Source: Marinomonas pontica (GTDB lineage Bacteria > Pseudomonadota > Gammaproteobacteria > Pseudomonadales > Marinomonadaceae). From it: a DNA stretch of 64,000 nt. The notes below the pieces were generated by a model. It searched no databases. It worked only from the letters and a program-made list of their open reading frames with translations, and was not told the DNA's origin. Each line of letters begins with the position of its first letter. Position 1 is the first letter of the stretch. Location of the stretch: assembly GCF_026191375.1 (NCBI RefSeq), contig NZ_JAODTL010000052.1:29201-93200 (forward strand), read 5' to 3'. A program made the translations under genes and the position numbers. Of the stretch, positions 28,739-37,378 are shown piece after piece.

Positions 28739-30076
28739 TTATTTCGAGACTTTTAATGGGCCGCCTTGGTCTAGCAATAGTTCACGTAATTTACAGAAGA
28801 CTTCTGGCGATTGACGAACGCCGTCGTGTTCGTAGCTGTTGGTTAGCCAAATTTGTGTGTTGGCAACTTGCTTCACTGTTTTTAATGACAGCTCGCGCGG
28901 CACGTACATGTCGTTGTGATATACCGCGGCTACGACGGGCACCTTGTTTTTAGCAAGTTTTTCAAGATCATAAAGTGGCGCGTAGTCTTGGTATTCCGCT
29001 AGGGCGTTTGCCGCCCCAGCATAAGGACGCAATGAAGCGATTTGCTCAAACATCCATGGATAGATCATTTCGCCAGTAAGCATCAAAGGCGAGTGTGTTG
29101 CGTCAAACTCACCAAATTGCGCACGCAATTGTTGAGCCGACCACGCGGTGCTTTTGTTTGGTTGGCCGTAAATGCTCTCATGAATTACCGCAAAAAGTGG
29201 GCCTTCGTGGTAAGTTGTGAGGTTCATCACTTGCTCCAAAAACACATCACTGAGTTGTGTCTTATCACTGCCCGCAAAGGCCTCATCAATTAACCAATGT
29301 ACTTGGTCAATTCCAGGCCCCATGCCCAAGAGAATGCCAATACTTTGGAATCGTTCTAGAGTCAGTTGATCGCCATCAGGCAGCAGCACTTTGTTGTTGG
29401 TTAAACAGTCAGCAATTTTTGCCATGACGCTGGTATCTTCTGGATAGCGCGCATAATAGTCTTGGTTTTTTTCGATCACGCGCTGATAGGTTAGCTGATA
29501 CACCTCTTGTGCGGGTTCTTCCAATCCCGCTAAACCGCCTGTTACATAGCACGCCGCTAGGCCTTCTGGTGCTTGGGATAGATACGTTAAGGTGATAAAG
29601 CCACCGTAGCTTTGTCCTAAGGTTTCGAACAAACGGCCGCCATAAACGGTTTTTCTTAAATGTTCGCAGTCGGCGACAATGCTGTCGGCACGAAAGTTAA
29701 GTAGATAATCTCGGCCTTCTTCGGCAGACATTTTTCTGATGAGGTTCGTATCGATCCGGCTGCTGCGGCCAGTGCCACGCTGGTCGATCAAAATGATGCG
29801 ATGGGTTTTTAACGCTTCCGCCATCCAAGAAGGAGAGCCCGGCATTGGGCGAGGGGATTTACCACCGGGGCCACCTTGTAAAAACAGCAATAAAGGCAGC
29901 TCATCACTCGCGTGGTTCACGTCTACCACTTCACGCGCAAAAACAGAGATCGTTGGACGGTGTTTAATGGGGGCGTTATGGTTCCTGTCAGAGGAATGCC
30001 AATCCAAAGGAACCTCTAATTCGAATTCAGTAATGAGCATGCCTTTCATCTTGTATTGCTTTTTTGCAGCGTTCAT
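28739..30076 (-). CDS. Proline iminopeptidase-type alpha/beta hydrolase (S33 family)
   Basis: A 445-residue cytoplasmic hydrolase. The oxyanion segment FLQGGPGG is diagnostic of prolyl aminopeptidase-like S33 enzymes, followed by LIDQRGTGRSS and the nucleophile elbow LGQSYGGFITLTYL. The length is near that of the larger class of prolyl aminopeptidases. It should release N-terminal proline or related residues from peptides. SYEHDGVRQSPEVF near the C-terminus probably carries the catalytic histidine. It is transcribed alone on -. Confidence 0.87.
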   Translation of the reverse strand: MNAAKKQYKMKGMLITEFELEVPLDWHSSDRNHNAPIKHRPTISVFAREVVDVNHASDELPLLLFLQGGPGGKSPRPMPGSPSWMAEALKTHRIILIDQRGTGRSSRIDTNLIRKMSAEEGRDYLLNFRADSIVADCEHLRKTVYGGRLFETLGQSYGGFITLTYLSQAPEGLAACYVTGGLAGLEEPAQEVYQLTYQRVIEKNQDYYARYPEDTSVMAKIADCLTNNKVLLPDGDQLTLERFQSIGILLGMGPGIDQVHWLIDEAFAGSDKTQLSDVFLEQVMNLTTYHEGPLFAVIHESIYGQPNKSTAWSAQQLRAQFGEFDATHSPLMLTGEMIYPWMFEQIASLRPYAGAANALAEYQDYAPLYDLEKLAKNKVPVVAAVYHNDMYVPRELSLKTVKQVANTQIWLTNSYEHDGVRQSPEVFCKLRELLLDQGGPLKVSK

Positions 30077-30380
30077 TTTCTCTCCGTTATCTTGGTGTCG
30101 CCCTGTTTATTGTGGGTCACTTTAGCATTAGCCGGTGCTTGAGCTCGACTGTTTTCCACTAGCAATTTCCTATGGCAATTTTGGCAGTGTGCCTGTTGAG
30201 AAAGAACGAATTGGTATCCGAGGAAAACAGCACGGAATATGGAATTGGTGTACTTCCTAGCCTTGTAATTGTTATTTTTAGTACCAATCTATTACTCTAT
30301 GTAAAATGATTAGATATGCTTATTAGCAGTCTCATTGCCTTTTAGATTTACGACAAGACCGCGCTACGGAGTGCCTTTAT
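30077..30380. other. Divergent intergenic region, no gene
   Basis: About 300 bp between the S33 peptidase (-) and the CBS gene (+). It is AT-rich near 30260-30330 and should hold both promoters. No firm promoter pair, operator or ORF is supported. Confidence 0.4.
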
Positions 30381-30938
30381 ATGAAAACATTAGATTTTTA
30401 CCCAACAACTGACATCGACGAATTGGCTTGGCCTGAAGAAAATTACGACCTTACTATTGATTCCCCAGCACTGAGTTTTTTTACTGATTTTCAAAACAAC
30501 AAACCTTTGATTGTTGAGTCCACTTGGTCTGTATTAAACGTAAAAGAGCTGATGCAAAAAGAGCATGTGCGCTTAAAATTTGTCATTGACGAGAATAAGC
30601 ATTTTATTGGTGTTGTTAGTGCTGATGACCTGATCGAACGAAAAATTGTTCAAAAAGTATCGGAAGGCTTAGAGCGATCTGAAATCGTCGTTGCTGACCT
30701 AATGACAGCTAAAAAGAATCTAAAAGCATTGGATTGGCAGGACATTTCCAAAGCCAGTATTTCTGATGTCATCACCGCCCTTAAAAATGATGGTGAACGT
30801 CACTGTCTTGTTATGGATCGTGAGAATCACAAGATTCGCGGTATTTTCTCTGCCAGTGATATTTCGCGCAGACTGCGTCTCAATATCGATATTCAAGAAA
30901 AAACCAGTTTCTCTAAAGTATTTACCGCCACACTTTAA
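30381..30938 (+). CDS. CBS domain-containing protein
   Basis: A 185-residue soluble protein with two CBS motifs: VKELMQKEHVRLKFVIDENKHFIGVVSADDLIE (residues about 55-88) and ISDVITALKNDGERHCLVMD followed by RGIFSASDISRRL (about 127-165). CBS pairs usually bind adenine nucleotides such as AMP, ATP or SAM and act as sensors. No catalytic domain is attached. The partner is unknown. The gene is flanked by its own terminator. Confidence 0.86.
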   Translation: MKTLDFYPTTDIDELAWPEENYDLTIDSPALSFFTDFQNNKPLIVESTWSVLNVKELMQKEHVRLKFVIDENKHFIGVVSADDLIERKIVQKVSEGLERSEIVVADLMTAKKNLKALDWQDISKASISDVITALKNDGERHCLVMDRENHKIRGIFSASDISRRLRLNIDIQEKTSFSKVFTATL

Positions 30939-30987
30939 AAGCCTAGCGAATAAAATACAGCCGGTTTTTTTAGGTTTTGATATGAAG

Positions 30988-31012
30988 AAAGAGCCTCACA
31001 TGAGGCTCTTTT
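30988..31012 (+). terminator. Intrinsic terminator after the CBS gene
   Basis: The stem AAAGAGCCTCA / TGAGGCTCTTT with a 2-base loop is followed by T residues, 50 bp after the stop codon. Confidence 0.88.
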
Positions 31013-31051
31013 GGTATCTGTGAAAGGCACGAATGGCTACGCAATCCAAAT

Positions 31052-31357
31052 CTATTGAACGTTGACAAATTCCCGTATGCCTTGCGGGCCAAGTTCACGA
31101 CCATAACCAGACTTACCAATTCCGCCAGATGGCAGCCTTGGATCGCTTTTCACTATGCCGTTTACGGCGATTTGTCCGGATTCTAGGGTTTCAATGGCTC
31201 TATCTATGGTCACTTGGCTGCTGGTCCAAATACTCGCGCCAAGTCCGTATTCGGTGTCGTTTGCTAGTTCCAGCGCCATTAAATCGGCCAGTTCCTGTTT
31301 GTTTTCCCGTAGCGAAACCGCAACGGCTTTTAGCATCGCCGAATTACCTTGTTTCAT
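31052..31357 (-). pseudogene. Remnant of succinate-semialdehyde dehydrogenase (Sad/GabD-type) with internal deletion
   Basis: An open frame of 101 residues joins two distant parts of an aldehyde dehydrogenase. The first part (AVAVSLRENKQELADLMALE) is an N-terminal helix of the family. The second (LANDTEYGLGASIWTSSQ to GREL...IREFVNVQ) is the C-terminal oligomerisation region, closest in pattern to E. coli Sad. The whole NAD-binding and catalytic core, including the active cysteine, is missing. An in-frame deletion of roughly 300 codons is inferred. A protein of this kind cannot be an active dehydrogenase. Confidence 0.8.
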
Positions 31358-31479
31358 TCACGCGCACCGTGAAAACCTTCTTCGGCTGGCTGAAAGATAA
31401 GTACCACGGGCTGAGGTAACTCTGCTTCAAATTGTTTTAGCCACCGCGCTGTTGCCAACAGAGTCGCGGTATGGCCATT
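31354..31479 (-). pseudogene. Fragment of an M20-family amidohydrolase
   Basis: About 41 residues read NGHTATLLATARWLK then PVVLIFQPAEEGFHGARE, which matches the metal-binding core of M20/hippurate-hydrolase amidohydrolases (GHTA histidine and PAEEG glutamates). Sequence before it is not related, and the rest of the enzyme is absent. It abuts the aldehyde dehydrogenase remnant with a 4-bp overlap. Together they mark a decayed locus next to the catabolic island. Confidence 0.75.
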
Positions 31480-31686
31480 AAAAAACATTAATTTAATCAA
31501 TATAATGTGAATTTTTTTGCGCGCTAAAAAAGCGCGTAAACGTCCTAAAAATAAGCGTTTCGCCGTCAAATTTATTTTATGAAACCCTTGTTATGTCTAA
31601 TGATTAGTAACGCAAGGATTGGATGAGATAAAGATTATATATCTAAGGTTTTATATAGAGCTGTTTTTTTAATTGAGCATAAAAAT

Positions 31687-31712
31687 GCCAGTCCATTAAG
31701 TAATAGACTGGC
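31687..31712 (-). terminator. Intrinsic terminator of the catabolic operon
   Basis: Read on -, GCCAGTC pairs with GACTGGC, extended by ATT/AAT around a short loop and followed by ATTTTTAT. It lies 27 bp after the stop of the aldehyde dehydrogenase at 31739. Confidence 0.8.
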
Positions 31713-31738
31713 TTAGAGTTAATTAAAAAACGGTGTTT

Positions 31739-33184
31739 TTATATTGGATAATGCTGCTTTGGGTCTTCTATTGTTATCCAGCGTGAATCGGTAAATTCGG
31801 CGATGCCCGCTTTCCCTCCAAAACGACCATAGCCAGAATCACCGACACCGCCAAATGGCATTTGTGGTTCATCGCCGACGGTTGGGCCGTTGATATGGCA
31901 AATACCGCTTTTAATAGCATTGGCGCAGGCCAGCGCTCGATTAATGTCTTGTGAAAAGACCGCCGCGGATAGGCCATATTCACTGTCATTAGCCACCTTG
32001 ATCGCTTCTTGATCGCCATTGACGCGAATGATTGACTTGACGGGGCCAAAGCTTTCTTCTGTGTAAATTCGCATGGTTTGGTTTACACCGTCTAACAGTG
32101 TTGCTGAGAATATCGCGCCGTCGTTTTCACCGCCGCACACCAGTTTGGCGCCTTTAGAGACAGCGTCATCGATCAGAGCGTGCATTTTATCGGCCACTTC
32201 TGGGTTGACGAGAGAGCCTAAAACCACGGTGTCTCTCGGGTTTCCCCATGGTAGTGTTGATGCGCGAGCGACTAATTTTGCCACGAACTCGTCCGCTATC
32301 GCTTCATCAACAATGACGCGTTCGGTGGACATACAAATTTGACCTTGGTTCATGAACGCACCAAAAATAGCGGCATTGACCGCCCCGTCTATATCGGCAT
32401 CCGCCAGTACGACAAGCGGTGCTTTGCCTCCAAGTTCCAGCAAAGCGGGTTTCAGGTTTTCACCCGCAAGGCGGCCGATAATGCGGCCAACAGGGCTAGA
32501 ACCAGTAAAGTTCACATGACGCACTTCAGGCGCTTCTATTAACGCTTTGACGATGCTAGCCGCATCGCTTGGGTCGTTCGAAATAAGATTTACAACGCCA
32601 GCGGGGAAGCCCGCTTCTAAAAAACAATCGATGATTAAGCGGTGGGTAAGGGGGCAAAACTCCGAGCTTTTTAGAATCACAGTATTGCCGCAGGCTAAAG
32701 GTGTCGCAATGGCTCTGGCGCCTAATATAATGGGTGCATTCCATGGTGCCATAGCCAAACACACGCCTTTGGGTTTATTCACTGACATGGCCAATGTTCC
32801 CGGTTTGTTCGATGGGATCACCTCGCCTCCCATTTGTGTGGTTAAAGCGGCGGCTTCACGGATATGCCCAGCGGCCAGCATCACGTTAAAACCAGCCCAA
32901 GGTCCAGTTGCTCCGGTTTCGGTGATCATGGCCGCAATAAACTCCTCTTGTTTAGCTTCCATAATTTCTGCCGCTTTGTTGAGTAAGTGGCGACGTTCAG
33001 CCGGACCCGATTGCGCCCAAGCAGGGAAAGCGTTGTGCGCGGCTTTGGTCGCTGTCTTGACATCTTCCAGCGTGGCGGCCGCTGAGGTCGAGGCGACTTG
33101 TCCTGTGACAGGGTCAAGTCGATGATATTCTTTTTGGTTACTGGCTGTTAGGTCATTTCCACCAAGGCTTAATAAAACAGTCAT
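31739..33184 (-). CDS. Aldehyde dehydrogenase (salicylaldehyde/vanillin dehydrogenase-like)
   Basis: A 481-residue NAD(P)-dependent aldehyde dehydrogenase with complete active site: MAPWNAPIILGARAIATPLACGNTVILKSSE, FTGSSPVGRIIG, the general base in LELGGKAPLVV and the nucleophile in NQGQICMSTERVIV. The segment ETGATGPWAGFNVMLAAGHIREAAAL resembles aromatic aldehyde dehydrogenases such as salicylaldehyde and vanillin dehydrogenases, so an aromatic or arylalkyl aldehyde is a likely substrate. It is the last gene of the island operon and follows the SDR gene. A paralogue begins the same operon at 38719-40182. Confidence 0.9.
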   Translation of the reverse strand: MTVLLSLGGNDLTASNQKEYHRLDPVTGQVASTSAAATLEDVKTATKAAHNAFPAWAQSGPAERRHLLNKAAEIMEAKQEEFIAAMITETGATGPWAGFNVMLAAGHIREAAALTTQMGGEVIPSNKPGTLAMSVNKPKGVCLAMAPWNAPIILGARAIATPLACGNTVILKSSEFCPLTHRLIIDCFLEAGFPAGVVNLISNDPSDAASIVKALIEAPEVRHVNFTGSSPVGRIIGRLAGENLKPALLELGGKAPLVVLADADIDGAVNAAIFGAFMNQGQICMSTERVIVDEAIADEFVAKLVARASTLPWGNPRDTVVLGSLVNPEVADKMHALIDDAVSKGAKLVCGGENDGAIFSATLLDGVNQTMRIYTEESFGPVKSIIRVNGDQEAIKVANDSEYGLSAAVFSQDINRALACANAIKSGICHINGPTVGDEPQMPFGGVGDSGYGRFGGKAGIAEFTDSRWITIEDPKQHYPI

Positions 33185-33201
33185 GGTATTTCTCCTTGTT
33201 T

Positions 33202-33987
33202 TTATAGATTCAATTCTTCAATGGTTACGGAGGCTTCTAATCCTCCATCTGTTGCGATGTTGTTTCCGTTAATCCAGCGTGCAGCATCTGAGCAGAGGAA
33301 CAAAATAACCGGCGCAATATCGGCGGCGGTACCCGCGCGACCCACTCGCTCTACGTCTGAATTGACCCGTTTATCACCAAGAACCTGACGGAACTGGGTC
33401 AAAATAGGCGTTTCGACAGGGCCCGGTGACACGGCATTGACGCGAATGTTGCGTGATTTAAACATGGGTTGATGAGCCGCGAGCATGGTCCAAACCAAGA
33501 GTATTTCTTTGGAAATAGGGTAGCCAAGCTCGTTTGGTATAGAAAAGTCTTTTAATAGTTGTGTGGAATCTGGAAAGCCATTTAACTTGGCGATTGCAGC
33601 GGCGCGTTGGGCGTTTTGTCGCCATCCAAATCCGGCCATGGACGCTACGTTAATGATGCTTCCACCAGTACGAATCTTGGTTGCTAAGCCTTCAGAGAGT
33701 GCTTTCAGCCCAAAAAAGTTAATAGCAAGCGTAACCGCTGCGCCAGCCGTTCCTGATACACCCGCGACATTGCATAGCGCGTCAATACCATTAGGCAGGG
33801 CGTTGATAATTTGATCAACACCGCTTTGGTTTGAAATATCGCCTTGTAAAAACGTGCCGATATGGTGAGCAGGCTTTACCACATCAATACCGATAACATC
33901 AGCGCCCATTTGAGCGGCCAGTTCTGCGGTGCGTTGGCCAATTCCACTGGCGACACCCGTAACAACGATGGTTTTACCAAATAGCAT
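33202..33987 (-). CDS. SDR family alcohol dehydrogenase (coniferyl-alcohol dehydrogenase / 3-alpha-HSD-like)
   Basis: A 261-residue classical short-chain dehydrogenase. The NAD-binding glycine motif TGVASGIG is at residues 11-18, NVAG is present, and the catalytic set is SMAGF (Ser) and YPISKE (Tyr and Lys). The insertion between Ser and Tyr (GWRQNAQRAAAIAKLNGFPD) is long and is typical of the coniferyl-alcohol dehydrogenase and 3-alpha-hydroxysteroid dehydrogenase group. The C-terminus has INGNNIATDGGLEASV. With the adjacent aldehyde dehydrogenase it could oxidise an alcohol to an acid. The exact substrate is inferred only as a class. Confidence 0.86.
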   Translation of the reverse strand: MLFGKTIVVTGVASGIGQRTAELAAQMGADVIGIDVVKPAHHIGTFLQGDISNQSGVDQIINALPNGIDALCNVAGVSGTAGAAVTLAINFFGLKALSEGLATKIRTGGSIINVASMAGFGWRQNAQRAAAIAKLNGFPDSTQLLKDFSIPNELGYPISKEILLVWTMLAAHQPMFKSRNIRVNAVSPGPVETPILTQFRQVLGDKRVNSDVERVGRAGTAADIAPVILFLCSDAARWINGNNIATDGGLEASVTIEELNL

Positions 33988-33997
33988 AATGATCTCC

Positions 33998-35003
33998 TTA
34001 TTTGTGTTTTGAGTGAGTGTCAGATATCAACCCTGTGACCTGGTAACCCACAGGAATTAAGGTGATACCTAAACGAGTTTCAATCGCTCCCCAAATACCT
34101 TTTGGCAGGAATAGAGAGCACAACATAGCAACCGCACCTAAACCAACGAGGTACCAAACCCCTGTGGCCGCAAACCAAGTTTCCACGGCGAAAAACAGCA
34201 GAGCGCCTAAAATGGCACCTTCAAAGCGACCTAACCCACCAACCAGCACCATGAAAATCATGTAGGCTGTCCATTGCACTGAAAAGTAGGTTTTAGGTTG
34301 AAAGGATGAAGCTTGTGCTAGCCATAAAAGCACCCGCCAATGCGGTGCCAAATGCGGCGAAAATGAAGAACCATTTTTTTACTTTTTCAGCGTCTACGCC
34401 GATCGAATCAGCAGCTTCTTCATTGTCTCGTATGGCTTGCATGGCGATACCAGCCTTAGAGCGCAGTACGTAAAATAATCCCAGTAATAGTCCTGACATG
34501 CCGATTAACGCGGCCAAGTAAATAAACTGGCGGCGATTTTCTATGGAATACTGGTTGAGTGCGATCAGTGAGATGCCTGTTTCGCCTTGAATCAAGGGGT
34601 CTAGGTTAACCAACAAATGCCCAATGGAAGCAAGTACCCACATGCCGATCGCAAATTCACCAGCTTTCAGCCGCAGCATAAAGCTCGAAATCGGCCAACT
34701 GAGCAACCCAACTAAGCAGGCTGCCATCAACAGCGCGATAAAAGGGGATACGCCCATATTAGTGATGCGAATTGTGGCGTACGCGCCCAAACCAAAAAAC
34801 AACTGTTGGCCAATCGATATCAGACCGCCAAAGCCAGCCAGTGTGTTCCACATGGCGGCCATGATGATGTAAATGAACAGTACCGTAAGCCTTTCTATTG
34901 CATTATCGGAAGCAATAAAAGGAGCTAGGATCAGCACAATGAAAACGATGACCACAACAGATAACGTCATTTTTGAATAAGCATTAGAGCGTTGTATTTT
35001 CAT
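33998..35003 (-). CDS. Branched-chain amino acid-type ABC transporter permease (LivM-type; frame broken)
   Basis: The second membrane subunit of a Liv/HAAT importer. The first frame (34293-35003) has helices and the motif NTLAGFGGLISIGQQLFFGLGAY, followed by the coupling region AIRDNEEAADSIGVDAEKVKKWFFIFAAFGTALAGAFMAS. The second frame (33998-34351) continues with PKTYFSVQWTAYMIFMVLVGGLGRFEGAILGA. One extra base in the A3 run at 34301-34303 separates them. Removing it gives SFILQPKTYFSV and a normal LivM of about 335 residues. The start overlaps the end of the LivH-type gene by 4 bp. Confidence 0.88.
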
Positions 35004-35905
35004 GCGGCGTTTTCCTTTTCATTGCGTTTAGAGAGCCAATGTTTTAACGAAAAAACATCACGATTGAAGTAAATTCGAGCAAACAAAAAGATCAAAAACA
35101 TGAAATGGCCACCCAGTAAAAAACCCTGAGGATGAATAAGCGCCCCGATGCTTTGTGCAATGGCAAGAATGATTCCGCCCATAAATACGCCCCATAGGGA
35201 GCTTGCGCCGCCAATGATGGTGGCTTCGAAAGCGAACAAGAGTTGGGGTCCGCCAGCGTAAGCATCAAAGGTGCCTCTTAACCCCAGTGCTGTGCCAGAA
35301 ATGGCCACTGTCATCATGGCGATGGCGGCGGAAATACCGGCTATTTTCCGAGCATCAATGCCAACCAATCCCGCTGTGTCAGGATCAAATGCGGTGGCTC
35401 TTATTTGGCGGCCAAGCGGTGTAAAGCGCAGAATAAGATCCAATCCACCAATGATCACGATAGCCGTTATCAAGACAATAACGGGCAGTTTGCCAATCCA
35501 TAAGCCGAATACTTCATACGATTCCCAGCTTAAATCGCCAAGATAAGGCGACAAAGAACGAGTATTCGCCCCAAATTGTTGGAACAATAAATTATCAATG
35601 ACGATGGCGAGGCCAAAGGTGGTTAATACGGGAAGTAACTCTCCGCCTTTGGTGGCTCTTTCTAAGATTACCCGTTGTAGCAGTAATCCGATGATGGCCA
35701 TGATAGGAAGAATCATCAACACACTGATAAAAGGCGACAGCGCTAAGGCATCGGTGATTTCCCATACTAGGTAAGCGCTCAAAATTGCCAATGACCCATG
35801 CGCTAAATTAATGATGCGCATAACTTGGAACATAAAGGCCAGTCCACAGGCGATTAAAGCGTAATAACCGCCGAGCAATATGGCTTGTACCAGACTGTTC
35901 ATCAT
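35000..35905 (-). CDS. Branched-chain amino acid-type ABC transporter permease (LivH-type)
   Basis: A permease of about 301 residues with eight or so hydrophobic segments. The LivH signature is clear: LLGGYYALIACGLAFMFQVMRIINLAHGSLAILSAY near the start, TAFDPDTAGLVGIDARKIAGISAAIA in the coupling loop and FEATIIGGASSLWGVFMGG at the end. The ATG pair at 35905 has AGGAGG seven bases upstream. A longer frame to 36019 overlaps the upstream ATPase and has no such site. The start overlaps the LivF-type gene by 4 bp. Confidence 0.92.
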   Translation of the reverse strand: MMNSLVQAILLGGYYALIACGLAFMFQVMRIINLAHGSLAILSAYLVWEITDALALSPFISVLMILPIMAIIGLLLQRVILERATKGGELLPVLTTFGLAIVIDNLLFQQFGANTRSLSPYLGDLSWESYEVFGLWIGKLPVIVLITAIVIIGGLDLILRFTPLGRQIRATAFDPDTAGLVGIDARKIAGISAAIAMMTVAISGTALGLRGTFDAYAGGPQLLFAFEATIIGGASSLWGVFMGGIILAIAQSIGALIHPQGFLLGGHFMFLIFLFARIYFNRDVFSLKHWLSKRNEKENAA

Positions 35906-36624
35906 TGTGATGCCTCCTGGTGTTTCGATTGCTGTAGACCGAAATACGCGTGGGTAATTTCTTCTTTGTTGGTATCGTTTGTCAGTTTGTCGAGGACAAT
36001 TTTGCCTTCTAACATGCAAATCGCTCGGTGAGAAAAACGAATAGCACGTTCTAAATCTTGTTCTACCAGCAAAATAGTCGTACCTGCGTCTTTCAGACTG
36101 TCGATGGAGGCATAGACCTGATCAACGACCAGAGGCGAAAGACCTAGACTGACTTCGTCTAAAATCAAACAGTCAGGGTTCGACATAAGCGCACGGCCAA
36201 TGGCAGTGGCTTGTTGTTCGCCGCCAGAGAGGTTGCCTGTTTTGGCATGGCGACGTTTGACCAGATTGGGAAAGGTGGCAAAAATCCGTTCTATGCTCCA
36301 ATCACCTGAACGCTTAACCGTGGTGCCTAGTAAGAGATTCTCTTCCACCGTCATGTCTGCAAACAAACGGCGGCCTTCTGGCACCAATGACAGCCCCTGT
36401 TTTACGAGCGCACTGGACGAGGTCGTGGTCACATCGTGTTGTTTGAATGACACCCTTCCTGAATGGATCGGCAGTGCGCCTGCTATGGCTCTTAGTAAAG
36501 TGGATTTCCCCGCACCATTGGCACCGATAAGTGACACAATATCACCTTGGTCAATGTTCATTGACACGCCTTGTACAGCACGAAACTGGCCGTAGCGCAC
36601 GTCTAAATTACTCACCGACAGCAT
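35902..36624 (-). CDS. ABC transporter ATP-binding protein (LivF-type)
   Basis: A 240-residue ATPase subunit. Walker A is GANGAGKST, the signature is LSGGEQQATAIGRAL, Walker B is CLILDEVSLGLSP and the H-loop is ILLVEQDLERAI. The segment LVPEGRRLFADMTVEENLLLG is specific to LivF-type subunits. It powers import together with the LivG-type protein, whose gene it overlaps by 17 bp. Confidence 0.93.
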   Translation of the reverse strand: MLSVSNLDVRYGQFRAVQGVSMNIDQGDIVSLIGANGAGKSTLLRAIAGALPIHSGRVSFKQHDVTTTSSSALVKQGLSLVPEGRRLFADMTVEENLLLGTTVKRSGDWSIERIFATFPNLVKRRHAKTGNLSGGEQQATAIGRALMSNPDCLILDEVSLGLSPLVVDQVYASIDSLKDAGTTILLVEQDLERAIRFSHRAICMLEGKIVLDKLTNDTNKEEITHAYFGLQQSKHQEASQ

Positions 36625-37378
36625 GGTCTGTACCTCCCATATAGGCTTTCATTACTTGTTGATTTGACATCACGTCGTGAGGGTCGCCCTGAGCAATAAT
36701 GCGACCGCTGTCCATGCAAATGAGTGTTTTTGCAACACGGAGCAGGATATGGACAATGTGCTCGATCCAGACAATGCCAATGCCACGTTCGCGTAGGGTG
36801 AGAATGGTATCAACGAGCTGCAAGGCTTCAGCATCAGTAAGACCTCCACCAATTTCATCCAGAAACAGCAGTGTTGGCTGCGTAGCTAACGCGCGGGCGA
36901 GTTCTAATCGTTTGCGATCAAGCAGTCCGATACTGTCGGCTTCACGGTTTGCTAAGGGCAACATGCCGCATAAGGTGATGGATTCAAGGGCAATGTCATA
37001 GGCCGCTTCACGATTGTTTGTCGCCGAATGAATCGCCGCTACGAAGACATTCTCGAAGACACTAATGCCCGAAAAGGGTTTTGGAATTTGATGTGTTCTG
37101 ACCAACCCTTGCTTGGCTCTTTCACGAGCAGGCAATGAGGTAATGTCGTGGTTGTTGAGAATGATCTGGCCGCTTGTGGGAGCTTGAGCGCCAGACAAAA
37201 CACTGAGGAGTGTTGATTTTCCTGCGCCATTGGGTCCAACGATGCCAATGGCATCGTTGGTGTCCATAGAAAAATCAATCCCATTCAGTACTTGCACGCT
37301 CGCGAAGGATTTGTGGATCCCGGTTGCTTGTAGTTGTGAATATGGTGTTTGTATCACGTTGTTGCTCCTATTTAGCAT
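36608..37378 (-). CDS. ABC transporter ATP-binding protein (LivG-type)
   Basis: A 256-residue ATPase. Walker A is GPNGAGKST, the LivG-type Q-loop region reads GLVRTHQIPKPFSGISVFENV, the signature is replaced by the usual LivG form LLDRKRLELARAL, and Walker B is LLFLDEIGGGL. The ATG overlaps the end of the binding-protein gene by 11 bp. An internal start would still leave a complete domain. Confidence 0.93.
   Translation of the reverse strand: MLNRSNNVIQTPYSQLQATGIHKSFASVQVLNGIDFSMDTNDAIGIVGPNGAGKSTLLSVLSGAQAPTSGQIILNNHDITSLPARERAKQGLVRTHQIPKPFSGISVFENVFVAAIHSATNNREAAYDIALESITLCGMLPLANREADSIGLLDRKRLELARALATQPTLLFLDEIGGGLTDAEALQLVDTILTLRERGIGIVWIEHIVHILLRVAKTLICMDSGRIIAQGDPHDVMSNQQVMKAYMGGTDHAVGE

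Noticed and set aside
32547..33125. 192-residue ORF on + opposite the aldehyde dehydrogenase
   Set aside because: It is a shadow of a strongly conserved gene on -. Such long antisense frames are common opposite aldehyde dehydrogenase genes.
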